Below, piece after piece: positions 55,733 to 64,000 of a DNA stretch of 64,000 bases. Position 1 is the first letter of the stretch. Each line of letters opens with the position of its first letter. The notes beneath the pieces are model-generated. The model did not search any database and had not been told where the DNA came from. It saw nothing but the letters and a program-made list of their open reading frames with translations. This stretch comes from Pleionea litopenaei (lineage in GTDB: Bacteria > Pseudomonadota > Gammaproteobacteria > Enterobacterales > Kangiellaceae). The stretch covers positions 2,824,001 to 2,888,000 of the forward strand of contig NZ_CP133548.1 of NCBI RefSeq assembly GCF_031198435.1, read 5' to 3'. The translations under genes were made by a program, and so were the position numbers.

Positions 55733-58618
55733 ATGAAAAGAAATGTATTGGCGAACGCAGTAAAGTTCGCAATCGTTCTTTCTTCGGCAACTTCGTTGCT
55801 TAGCGCGCCGGTTTTTGCCGCTGAAGACGAGGGAGCAGAAGAAAAAAAGAACAAAATTACCGTTACTGGTTCACGGATAAAAAGATCGGAAGTTGAAGGC
55901 GCCTCTCCGGTAATCGTGATCAGTCGCGAAGACATGGCGGCTAAAGGCCATGTAACCGTATTTGATGCGCTGCGAAATCTACCTCAAAATAACGGTTTTC
56001 AATTTGAAGGTCCTGAGTCGCAGTTATTCACTCCAGATGTTCAAACGTTAAACCTTCGTGGTTTTGGTGTTGGAAACACTCTAGTACTTGTTAATGGTCG
56101 TCGCGTCGCGAACTACCCCGCAGCTTATCAATCGAACGCTTCGGTATTTAACTATGGATCAATTCCTGCGGCTGCGATCGAGCGGCTTGAAGTGTTAACC
56201 ACCGGAGCTTCTGCGATTTATGGTTCTGACGCGGTTGCGGGTGTTGTTAACATCATTCTTCGTAATGACGTTGATGAAACCACTTTGACAGCGATTTATG
56301 GTCGCCCACAAGAATCGAGTTCTGGTCAAACACAAATTCAATTTGTAACGGGAAGTACCTTTGATAAAGGGAACATCACCGCGGCGGTCGAGTTTCAAAA
56401 ATTTGACGCGCTTAAAGCTGGCGATTTTGACGATTACGATTCAGATTTAGATTTCCCTTACGGTCAAGGCGTTTTGCTTCGCGACATTATCAACTCAAAT
56501 TATTGGGAATTTTATTGGGGTAGAGATCGTTATGTCGATCCTCTGGCCAATGGCGTTGATCGTTGTGAAACCTTAAACAACGGTTCTGAGCGAGCGTTCC
56601 GTCCAGACTTTGGTTGGTTCTGTGGATCAGACGGTGCTGCAGATACGAATCTTAGAAACAAGAAAGACTCAATATCGTTTATGCTTGATGGCATTTACGA
56701 AGTATCGAACGATCTGAAATTGTTCTCAAATCTTATGTATTACCAAAGTGAGTCAGCCAGTGGTAATCGGTACTTAACGATCAGTCAGGATATTTTAGAT
56801 ACTGACACCATCGTTCCTACGCCTTTCTCTTTTGGTGATTACTACGACTGGTACATCGCTCAACGTCGATTCTCTGCGACAGAACTTCAACGAGATCTTG
56901 ATCAAACCTTCGACGATAAAGCGATTACTTTCAGTGTTGGATTGCAAGGCAATATCGGTTTCCATGATTGGGAAGCTGTGGTGAACTACTCTGCTTACGA
57001 GTCAACTCAGAAAAATCCTTGGTGGAAAGCCGAAAGCGTAATCGATGTATTCTTAGGTGATTACAACGGTATTGGATTCTTTGGCGACAACTGGTGGGAA
57101 GGTAATGGGACCTTTGGTCTCGACACTGACGCATTGTTCCGTCCGTTAGATGATAACAGTCGTGCATTGATTAACGACGCTATTGGCATTCAAGAGTACT
57201 CAAATGAAACCTCTTCGTTGAGCTTCCAAGCTACCTTGACCGGTGAGTTGGGTGAAATGGACGCTGGTGCCATTGGTTATGCGGCCGTGATCGAGCATGA
57301 GCGTCAAGAGCTTGAATACAAGCCTGATGAGCGGTTAACTCAAGCGCCACCTGCTGACTATCTAGTTGGATCAGGATGGTGGGGACTGACCGGTTACACC
57401 GGTATTGGTGATCGCGATCGCTCTGCTGCAGGCATCGAGGTGAGCTTCCCATTACACGAGACTTTCACCTTAAACGTCGCTGGTCGATTGGATCGTTACG
57501 ATAGCTTTTCTTCAGACATCGGAACTCGATTCACTCCGCAGCTAACCTTTGAATGGCGACCTCAAGACAGTGTACTGGTTCGTGGTGGATACGGCGGCAG
57601 TTACCGAGCGCCAGATATGGCAATCACTTACGTGCGTTCAGGAAGCTTCACAGGAGCAACGGACTTAGTTCAGTGTTTCCAAAACGAAGTTGCTTTAGGA
57701 AACAATCCTGATATCAATAATTTTGATACCAGTATTTGTGACGCGCAATCTGTGTTCACGCAACGAGTTGGTCCACAAGACGTTGGTGCTACTCCGTTGA
57801 AAGATGAAACAGGTAATACAATCAGCTTAGGCCTGTCGGTTGATATTAGTGAAACCACACAATTAATCGTCGATTGGAACCGAGTTGAGCTTGAAGACCG
57901 AATTGTTACTGAGTCACCACGTTTAATTCTTGAAGAAGAATTTGAATGTTATCGTGCACAAATCAATGACGGTCCAAACTATGATCCTTCTCAAAGCGTT
58001 GGCCGTTACACCTGTAACGAAATCGATGCGCGTGTTGATCGTGGTTTCGACAACAACACAGGAATTTCTTACTTAACGCGTTTGAATCGTACGCCTTACA
58101 ATTCAGCGAAAGAAATTTTAACGTCTATTGATGCTCGGTTATTGAACTCTTGGCAAACAGAAGCTGGAAACTTCAACTTCGACATCGTTTACAGCAACAT
58201 GAATAAACATTTCTACAAATCTACAAATGAGTCAGATTACTTAGATTTAAGAAATGATATTTACAACGGTGGTTGGGATTTCCGTTCTTCAGTATCGGCA
58301 ACTTTTGGTTATCGTAACGATGGCTTGTCGACTGCGATCACAGCATTCCGTCGCGGTTCAACTGGCGTCTATCGTCCACCAGCAGATCTTGAAGGTGACA
58401 ATGGTCGTGTAGGTCCTTACATTACTTGGAACTACACCTTGGGTTATAATTGGTCAAACGATTTCTCTACGCGTCTTCGTGTAAGAAATGTATTTGACCA
58501 AAAACCACCATCTGACTCTACTTTCTTGTTCTATGATCACCCTTGGTATAATCCTTACACCTATTCAGGTGCGGGAATTGGCCGAGAGTTCTTCATCGAA
58601 GCAAACTATACTTTTTAA
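55733..58618 (+). CDS. TonB-dependent receptor (paralogue 2)
   Basis: 961 residues. Signal peptide (MKRNVLANAV to VFAA), TonB box NKITVTGSRI, plug with TLNLRGFGVGNTLVLVNGRR and ASAIYGSDAVAGVVNII, and a barrel ending FFIEANYTF. Shares the plug and C-terminus with paralogue 1. ATG with GGGAAA upstream. A terminator and then the S9 peptidase follow. Confidence 0.9.
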   Translation: MKRNVLANAVKFAIVLSSATSLLSAPVFAAEDEGAEEKKNKITVTGSRIKRSEVEGASPVIVISREDMAAKGHVTVFDALRNLPQNNGFQFEGPESQLFTPDVQTLNLRGFGVGNTLVLVNGRRVANYPAAYQSNASVFNYGSIPAAAIERLEVLTTGASAIYGSDAVAGVVNIILRNDVDETTLTAIYGRPQESSSGQTQIQFVTGSTFDKGNITAAVEFQKFDALKAGDFDDYDSDLDFPYGQGVLLRDIINSNYWEFYWGRDRYVDPLANGVDRCETLNNGSERAFRPDFGWFCGSDGAADTNLRNKKDSISFMLDGIYEVSNDLKLFSNLMYYQSESASGNRYLTISQDILDTDTIVPTPFSFGDYYDWYIAQRRFSATELQRDLDQTFDDKAITFSVGLQGNIGFHDWEAVVNYSAYESTQKNPWWKAESVIDVFLGDYNGIGFFGDNWWEGNGTFGLDTDALFRPLDDNSRALINDAIGIQEYSNETSSLSFQATLTGELGEMDAGAIGYAAVIEHERQELEYKPDERLTQAPPADYLVGSGWWGLTGYTGIGDRDRSAAGIEVSFPLHETFTLNVAGRLDRYDSFSSDIGTRFTPQLTFEWRPQDSVLVRGGYGGSYRAPDMAITYVRSGSFTGATDLVQCFQNEVALGNNPDINNFDTSICDAQSVFTQRVGPQDVGATPLKDETGNTISLGLSVDISETTQLIVDWNRVELEDRIVTESPRLILEEEFECYRAQINDGPNYDPSQSVGRYTCNEIDARVDRGFDNNTGISYLTRLNRTPYNSAKEILTSIDARLLNSWQTEAGNFNFDIVYSNMNKHFYKSTNESDYLDLRNDIYNGGWDFRSSVSATFGYRNDGLSTAITAFRRGSTGVYRPPADLEGDNGRVGPYITWNYTLGYNWSNDFSTRLRVRNVFDQKPPSDSTFLFYDHPWYNPYTYSGAGIGREFFIEANYTF

Positions 58619-58630
58619 TTTAAAGTAGAT

Positions 58631-58662
58631 GAAAAGGCCGTTCTTTGAACGGCCTTTTTTTT
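58631..58662 (+). terminator. terminator between TonB receptor and S9 peptidase
   Basis: AAAAGGCCGTTC, 3-base loop, GAACGGCC then eight T. The T run ends two bases before the AGGA ribosome binding site of the peptidase gene, so readthrough would be needed or a promoter would have to lie inside. Confidence 0.9.
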
Positions 58663-58674
58663 AGGATTTTTAAT

Positions 58675-60615
58675 ATGAAAAAAGCAACTATTTTAATCGT
58701 TTTACTATTTTCTAGTTTTTTATTTGCTGAAAAGGTTCCAGTAGAACATTTTTTTAAAAACCCAGATATTTCAGATATTAAAGTTTCTCCAAATGGACGT
58801 TACTATGCAGCAACTGTGAATGTTCAAGATGAAAAACAACTAGCCGTTCTTGATTCCAAAACGAAGCAAGTCTTAAATCTATTTGCTTTTGCGAAAGAAA
58901 ACCAAGAGATCGGTGGCTTCGGCTGGTTCAATAACGAAAGAATTTATGCAACCTTGGTCGCAAAAGTCGGTCCATTGGATCAAGCTCGTCCAACGGGCTT
59001 TTTGTTTGCTGGCAATATTGATGGCAGTAAACGAGTTCAATTGTTACCAGAGCCTAGCAAACCAGGTCGTAGTGGTGATCGTCCCCGAGGGTATAATATT
59101 TTAAATACCTTAGGTAAAGACGACCGACATATTCTAATCTCGATGTATGAAGGTCGCTATCAAGTTATTTATAAATTAAATATTTATACTGGATCGAAAA
59201 TCAAAGTCGATAAATCTCCTTATAAAGACATGAGTCTGATTGCAGACCAAACCGGTTTTATCAAAGGTGGTGTTCAATTTGACCGCGATAATCAAAAGAT
59301 ATTTATTCATATTCGAAATCAAAAAACAGACGAGTGGGAAAAGTTCGCAGAGTTTGATGAGAAAAAGATGGGCCTAAGTCCGATTATGTTTAATGGCTCG
59401 GGCGATAAACTATATGTAGAAGTTCGTAATGAAGATAAAAAGAGAGGTATCTACACTCTTAATCTATCCGACAAGTCATTTAATTTAATAAGAGCGGTTG
59501 AAGGCGATGCGGATATTGAAGGATACCTTACGAAATATAATCAAGACAAAGGTACCGATGAGCTGGTTGGTTTCCGTCAAATGCCTGGCCACGTCGTTGA
59601 TACTTATTTAGAACCTGAGTCTGAAAGCGCTACATTCCTTAAGTCACTTGCATCGGTCTTTCCTGATCAAGTGGTTGATGTGTTGAATACGACAGAAGAT
59701 GGAAGTAAATCATTAGTCAAAGTATGGGCAGATACCAATCCTGGAACTTTTTTTGTGTTCCACAACAAAACCTCCGAACTTGAATATTTGTTAGACACGC
59801 TTCCTTGGATAGAGCGTGAAAAGCTTTCCCCAATGGAGCCCTTTGCATTCAAAGCAAGAGATGGGCTCGAAATTAGAGGCTACTTAACTCGTCCATTGAA
59901 TAAGAAAACCAATCTTCCAATGGTTGTTTATGTCCATGGTGGGCCGTATGGGCCTAAAGATGAGTGGGGATATAACTATTCGAATCGTGACACTCAGTTT
60001 TTGGCGAGCCGAGGCTATGCTGTACTGCAAGTAAACTATCGAGGCTCTGGTGGTCGTGGTAGTGACTTTCAATACGATGCTTATCTAAAAATGGGTGCAG
60101 AGATGCAAGATGATTTGACCGATGCAACCCTATGGGCAATCAAAGAAGGAATTGCTGATAAGAAACGTATCTGTATTTATGGAGCAAGCTACGGTGGATA
60201 CGCTGCGATGATGGGTGTCGTAAAAGAGCCCGATTTGTATCAATGCGCAATTGCTTATGTTGGTGTTTACGACATTGCTATTCAAACCGAAGAAAGTGAT
60301 ACTGCTCAAAGTGAGTGGGGTCGCCGATTTTTAAAAGAAGCTTGGAATGCTTACGATGAGGAGTTTGTTCGTCAACGATCCCCCATTTATCATTTAGACA
60401 AGCTTAAAGCCGGCGTGTTTTTGGTTCATGGAGAAGACGATCCCCGTGTTCCTATTGAACAATATGAAGCCCTAGCGAAGGCTTTAGATAAGAAAAAGTA
60501 TCCTTATCAATCTAACGTTCAACCGCTAGAAGGTCATGGTTTTAGAAATGAAAAGAACAATTATGAACTCTATCAACAGATAGAAACTTTTTTAGAAAAA
60601 TTCATCGGTAAATAA
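58675..60615 (+). CDS. S9-family (prolyl oligopeptidase-type) serine peptidase, exported
   Basis: 646 residues with a signal peptide (MKKATILIVL to LFA). N-terminal beta-propeller region with low-level repeats, then an alpha/beta-hydrolase with Ser505 in YGASYGGYAAM, Asp589 in HGEDDPRVP and His621 in EGHGFRN. The type acts on oligopeptides, with dipeptidyl or acylaminoacyl preference. ATG with AGGA eight bases upstream. Placed after two TonB receptors, it suggests uptake and breakdown of peptides. Confidence 0.9.
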   Translation: MKKATILIVLLFSSFLFAEKVPVEHFFKNPDISDIKVSPNGRYYAATVNVQDEKQLAVLDSKTKQVLNLFAFAKENQEIGGFGWFNNERIYATLVAKVGPLDQARPTGFLFAGNIDGSKRVQLLPEPSKPGRSGDRPRGYNILNTLGKDDRHILISMYEGRYQVIYKLNIYTGSKIKVDKSPYKDMSLIADQTGFIKGGVQFDRDNQKIFIHIRNQKTDEWEKFAEFDEKKMGLSPIMFNGSGDKLYVEVRNEDKKRGIYTLNLSDKSFNLIRAVEGDADIEGYLTKYNQDKGTDELVGFRQMPGHVVDTYLEPESESATFLKSLASVFPDQVVDVLNTTEDGSKSLVKVWADTNPGTFFVFHNKTSELEYLLDTLPWIEREKLSPMEPFAFKARDGLEIRGYLTRPLNKKTNLPMVVYVHGGPYGPKDEWGYNYSNRDTQFLASRGYAVLQVNYRGSGGRGSDFQYDAYLKMGAEMQDDLTDATLWAIKEGIADKKRICIYGASYGGYAAMMGVVKEPDLYQCAIAYVGVYDIAIQTEESDTAQSEWGRRFLKEAWNAYDEEFVRQRSPIYHLDKLKAGVFLVHGEDDPRVPIEQYEALAKALDKKKYPYQSNVQPLEGHGFRNEKNNYELYQQIETFLEKFIGK

Positions 60616-60641
60616 AAAAAGGGCCCTTTCGGGCCCTTTTT
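60614..60641 (+). terminator. rho-independent terminator (bidirectional)
   Basis: GGGCCC, tttc loop, GGGCCC, flanked by runs of A and T. Lies between the convergent S9 peptidase and rimO. Confidence 0.92.
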
Positions 60642-61949
60642 CTAAGCATATAAATCGTAATCGTCGGCTGACTGTATGGTAACTTCGACTAAGTCGCCTT
60701 TCTCTAGTTTTTCATCCGTTGTAATATGAACCAGCCCATCAATTTCAGGAGCATCGAAACGGCTTCGTCCAGTCGCGCCTGAGTCAGTAATTTCATCGAT
60801 CAATACTTCTTGTCGTGTCCCTACTTTTGATTGCAATTTGCTAGAACTTATTTCTTGTTGAACGGCCATGAATGTTTCCCAGCGTTGTTGTTGAACGTCG
60901 GGATCGACATGATTAGGTAAGCTATTTGCCGTTGCGCCATCCACGGGGGAATATTTAAAAGCACCCGCACGATCGAGTTGAGCTTCGTATAAGAAGTCGA
61001 TGAGTTGCTTGAAATCATCTTCTGTTTCATCCGGAAAACCTACAATAAAGGTGCTACGGATTGCTATTTCAGGACAAATTTCTCGCCATTGTTTTATTCG
61101 AGTCAGTACCTTTTCACTTGCCGCTGGTCTTTTCATATTTTTTAAAACACGTTGGCTGGCATGTTGAAAAGGTATGTCGAGGTAAGGGAGGATTAATCCT
61201 TCTGCCATTAACGGAATAACTTCGTCAACATGAGGGTAAGGATATACATAATGTAAACGTACCCATGCATCCATTTTTCCTAACTCTTGGCACAATTCTT
61301 TGAAGCGAGTTTTTACCGGAGATCCACCCCAGAAGCCAGTTTTATACTTTACATCAATTCCATAGGCACTTGTGTCTTGACTAACGACTAGCAATTCGCG
61401 AACACCATTGTTTACGAGATTTTCAGCTTCTTGCAATACGCTGCCTATATCTCGACTAACGAGTTTCCCACGCATCGATGGAATGATACAAAAGGTGCAA
61501 TTATGGTTGCATCCTTCTGAAATTTTTAAATAAGCATAGTGCTCAGGGGTTAGTTTTAACCCGGCTGGCGGAACTAGATCCATAAAGGGATCATGCATTG
61601 GAGGAAGCTGCTGATGGATTTGAGAAAGCACTTCATCATAGGCATGAGGTCCGGTAACCGCGAGTACATTTGGGTGCACTTCACGAATAGTATCTTCTTT
61701 AATCCCGAGGCAACCCGTGACAATTACTTTTCCGTTTTCATTTAACGCATCGCCAATGGCATCTAATGACTCTTGTACTGCGGCATCGATGAAGCCACAG
61801 GTGTTTACCACCACTAAGTCGGAATTGTGGTAACTATTGGATAACTGATAACCCTCTGCTCTCAGCTGCGTCATGATTCTTTCTGAGTCTACGGTATTTT
61901 TCGGACAGCCCAAAGATACAAAGCCGACGCTTGGTGGTGATTTACTCAT
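60642..61949 (-). CDS. rimO: ribosomal protein S12 methylthiotransferase RimO
   Basis: 435 residues, radical SAM methylthiotransferase that modifies Asp89 of S12. The first cluster cysteines are Cys15, Cys51, Cys80 (SLGCPKN, NTCGFID, TGCLG); the radical SAM triad is Cys147, 151, 154 in [13 protein letters not shown]; the C-terminal TRAM domain is present. Its start lies within the 3' end of hemY (8 bases of overlap). Confidence 0.96.
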   Translation of the reverse strand: MSKSPPSVGFVSLGCPKNTVDSERIMTQLRAEGYQLSNSYHNSDLVVVNTCGFIDAAVQESLDAIGDALNENGKVIVTGCLGIKEDTIREVHPNVLAVTGPHAYDEVLSQIHQQLPPMHDPFMDLVPPAGLKLTPEHYAYLKISEGCNHNCTFCIIPSMRGKLVSRDIGSVLQEAENLVNNGVRELLVVSQDTSAYGIDVKYKTGFWGGSPVKTRFKELCQELGKMDAWVRLHYVYPYPHVDEVIPLMAEGLILPYLDIPFQHASQRVLKNMKRPAASEKVLTRIKQWREICPEIAIRSTFIVGFPDETEDDFKQLIDFLYEAQLDRAGAFKYSPVDGATANSLPNHVDPDVQQQRWETFMAVQQEISSSKLQSKVGTRQEVLIDEITDSGATGRSRFDAPEIDGLVHITTDEKLEKGDLVEVTIQSADDYDLYA

Positions 61950-63174
61950 GTTCTTTCTCTTGCTCTAACCTTAAATTTAAGGGGACAGTTGTCGTCGATA
62001 TTTCGCGACGGTCTAATACCTGAGTTATTAGGTTTAATATATTTTTATTGGGTTCATCTAAGTGTTGTTTTACATCAAGCAACAGTCTTAGCACTTCTAA
62101 ATCTGGGTGCAGGTTTAATGCTTGCTCCAAATAACTATTGGCTTTTCCCCATAATTCATTTCGATAGCTTAGCTGTCCAAGAGAGAGCAAACATTGCCAA
62201 TCTCGAGCACCTTGCTCTTTAAATGTTTCCGCAAAAGCGAGTTGCGACTTTGCATCTCGTCCATTTGCTTTACCATATCGATAAATTAGTTTTGCGGAGT
62301 AGCGTCGCTTTAGTGCAGTACGCAGTACCATTTCGGCCTCTGCATTTGCGCCAAACTGAATCAGGTAAGTTGCGAAACACTCCACTAAGTCTTCACGCTT
62401 TTGATAGTCACTTTGCAGCTGTTGCCACACTGTTTGTAGATGCTCACAACCTTTGTTCGCTGATGAATGAATAAAGTTGATTAAACATTCTTGTTCTATG
62501 GAACTAAAGACTTCGTTCGAAAATATCTGTTGCTTTTTTAATTGTGGTAATAAGTCGTAGAGCGAAGACCAGTCATTTAATTGTACATAGCACTTCGCCA
62601 GTAATTTCAAAACGTAGGGATGTCGTCGTTTCTGAGACCAAAGTTGTGAAAGCGTTGCTAACGCTTGCTCGTACTGCTCACTTTCAAATTGAAGATCCGC
62701 CTGAGTTACACTAACCGCGATACTGGCGTCTGGTTCCCACTCAGATGCTTTTTGTAAATATAAGTCTCTCGCCTTATAGTTACCTTGTTCTTGGGCAGCT
62801 TTTGCAGCCAATATGTAATTGATCAGACGACTGTCTGATTTTTCATTGGCCTTTTGAAAAAACTGCTCCGCTTTTGTCCAGTGTCCTTCTGTTAGCGCTA
62901 TTAATCCGTTAATGGTTTGTCCTCGAGACTTTTGACTCCCACGTTGCGCCGTCCACCTTTTTACTCGTCGTCCGCTACGCTTTACGGTTAATAGAATCCA
63001 ACTTAAAAAAATCACCGCGATAGTAAAACTGATCAATAAAAATGCGCCCAGCCATAGTCTCATCTCTATGGTTGTTTTTCCCCATGCAATCAAGACATAA
63101 CCGTGTTGGTCTTTAATAATATATGCGAGAACCGCTCCAATAACGATTGCACAAAGAAAGTAAAATAGTCTCAT
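61942..63174 (-). CDS. hemY: HemY, haem biosynthesis-associated membrane protein
   Basis: 410 residues with two N-terminal membrane helices (about 1-20 and 40-64) and a TPR-rich cytoplasmic or periplasmic domain (for example [19 protein letters not shown]). Typical HemY of gammaproteobacteria, function not fully known. Its ATG overlaps the hemX stop (ATGA). Confidence 0.9.
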   Translation of the reverse strand: MRLFYFLCAIVIGAVLAYIIKDQHGYVLIAWGKTTIEMRLWLGAFLLISFTIAVIFLSWILLTVKRSGRRVKRWTAQRGSQKSRGQTINGLIALTEGHWTKAEQFFQKANEKSDSRLINYILAAKAAQEQGNYKARDLYLQKASEWEPDASIAVSVTQADLQFESEQYEQALATLSQLWSQKRRHPYVLKLLAKCYVQLNDWSSLYDLLPQLKKQQIFSNEVFSSIEQECLINFIHSSANKGCEHLQTVWQQLQSDYQKREDLVECFATYLIQFGANAEAEMVLRTALKRRYSAKLIYRYGKANGRDAKSQLAFAETFKEQGARDWQCLLSLGQLSYRNELWGKANSYLEQALNLHPDLEVLRLLLDVKQHLDEPNKNILNLITQVLDRREISTTTVPLNLRLEQEKEHE

Positions 63175-64000
63175 TGAGAGTCTCCGCTTTCTTTAGGGTT
63201 TTGCTGTTCACTCAGCCACTGCATTCGACGTTGCTCTTTTATTTCTTCAATTAACTGGCGAGAAGTTAAGTTCAATTCAATGGAGTTGTCGAAAGACACC
63301 TTCTTTAGTTCAGAGAGTTGATTAAGAATTGACTGCGACGCATCGTCAATTTTGAAATATTGATGGATGATTGACTCACTGAAAGTCAATCGAGAAAGAT
63401 AGTACTCGTTATTATTTTCAAGCACGGCCGTTTGTGCTTGTGCTAGTGCTAATTGAATGGTCGCTTGCAGAATTGCCTTTTGCTCTTTAGTGAGCATTGG
63501 CTGTACTTTATCGTCATGCGTTCGAATCTTTATTGCATCTTCTGTAATCTTTGACATGGTTGCAACAAATCTATCGTACCAGGCTTTATTCTCGACGTTG
63601 GGTAAATCTGCCACATTCTTGAATTGGGGTGCACTGGTCGTGAGCGAAGTAATAGCGTCACTCATACTATTCAATCGAATGAGTACACTGGAACTGTCAA
63701 AACTGGGCAAGGCATCTAGGGTTAATAAATCATTACTAATGGCTTGTCGTAGAGGCGTGAGTTGTAAATCGCCTTCGTCTTTGAGCGTAGCTTCTGCTTG
63801 CATGAGTAAAGCGATGGCGACATCTCGATTATGTTCGAAATAAAGTTTTTCTTGTGCAAGGCGCAGGTAATAGTGAACCTGTTCGAGGACCCATTCTTGT
63901 TTACCCTGGCTGGTCAATAAACGCAATTTATCTTGAGTAGCGACTATTTGTTGCCGTAATAAACCATTCGCGCTTTCTTGCTGAGAAAGCTGTTTTCCTA
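63171..64000 (-). CDS. hemX: HemX (partial, N-terminus off window)
   Basis: The frame stays open to the window edge, so the N-terminal membrane helix lies outside. The visible C-terminal part has QEWVLEQVHYYLRLAQEKLYF and the DVAIALLMQAEATL segment typical of the family, and a long helical region. HemX is membrane-associated and linked to haem synthesis; it is sometimes wrongly annotated as uroporphyrinogen-III methyltransferase. Upstream genes (hemD, hemC) would lie beyond the edge. Confidence 0.9.
   Translation of the reverse strand, partial: GKQLSQQESANGLLRQQIVATQDKLRLLTSQGKQEWVLEQVHYYLRLAQEKLYFEHNRDVAIALLMQAEATLKDEGDLQLTPLRQAISNDLLTLDALPSFDSSSVLIRLNSMSDAITSLTTSAPQFKNVADLPNVENKAWYDRFVATMSKITEDAIKIRTHDDKVQPMLTKEQKAILQATIQLALAQAQTAVLENNNEYYLSRLTFSESIIHQYFKIDDASQSILNQLSELKKVSFDNSIELNLTSRQLIEEIKEQRRMQWLSEQQNPKESGDSQ

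Overview
The window is a contiguous piece of a gammaproteobacterial chromosome of roughly 43-45% G+C (estimated by eye). Typical gammaproteobacterial arrangements are present: hemX-hemY, yheS-yheV, fadBA next to pepQ, ubiK, speA, and tusA-, yqhA- and yihG-like genes. TonB-dependent receptors, an AlkB alkane hydroxylase and several sodium-coupled transporters suggest a free-living, probably marine, aerobic heterotroph. I cannot place it to genus. No tRNA, rRNA, CRISPR array or prophage was seen. One insertion sequence (IS481 family) is present.

Region 1 (1-12.8 kb, all minus strand) is a corrinoid uptake and salvage cluster. In transcription order it is btuD-btuC-cobT-cobS-cobU-phosphatase-cobQ-cobO-btuF, then btuB-phosphatase-cbiB-cobD. 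A cobalamin riboswitch precedes btuD and a second one precedes btuB. The outer-membrane receptor, the periplasmic binding protein, the inner-membrane ABC transporter, the adenosyltransferase and the enzymes from cobyric acid to cobalamin are all here. No corrin-ring genes are present, so the cluster looks like import and completion of corrinoids, not de novo synthesis.

Region 2 (12.8-32.3 kb) is mixed core metabolism. It holds envelope proteins (thioredoxin-fold lipoprotein, M23 peptidase, UPF0114 protein), DUF1285 divergent from alkB, tusA, a Spy-like protein and a Na+/solute symporter. Then come fadBA with a FadR-like operator over the promoter, pepQ-yigZ-sirB2 and small unknown genes, ogt plus an Ada-AlkA fusion (alkylation repair), a DedA-like protein, a DUF2868/GTPase-DUF3482 pair and a small beta-barrel.

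Region 3 (32.5-50.6 kb) starts with a membrane Ser/Thr kinase with an unusual cysteine-repeat periplasmic domain and a partner lipoprotein. It continues with azoR-pirin and a divergent LysR regulator, murI, a DUF4382 lipoprotein, a coiled-coil protein, a YihG-like acyltransferase, speA, ubiK, NhaC- and PutP-like transporters, and yheS-yheV.

Region 4 (50.6-64 kb) contains an intact IS481-family element, an hpt-like gene, a small acidic protein, two tandem paralogous TonB-dependent receptors and a secreted S9 peptidase (a plausible peptide-use unit). It ends with rimO-hemY-hemX, the last running off the window.

Many starts were re-chosen from Shine-Dalgarno spacing and overlapping stop/start codons. 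All functional calls rest on motif and family recognition by eye; no database search was run.
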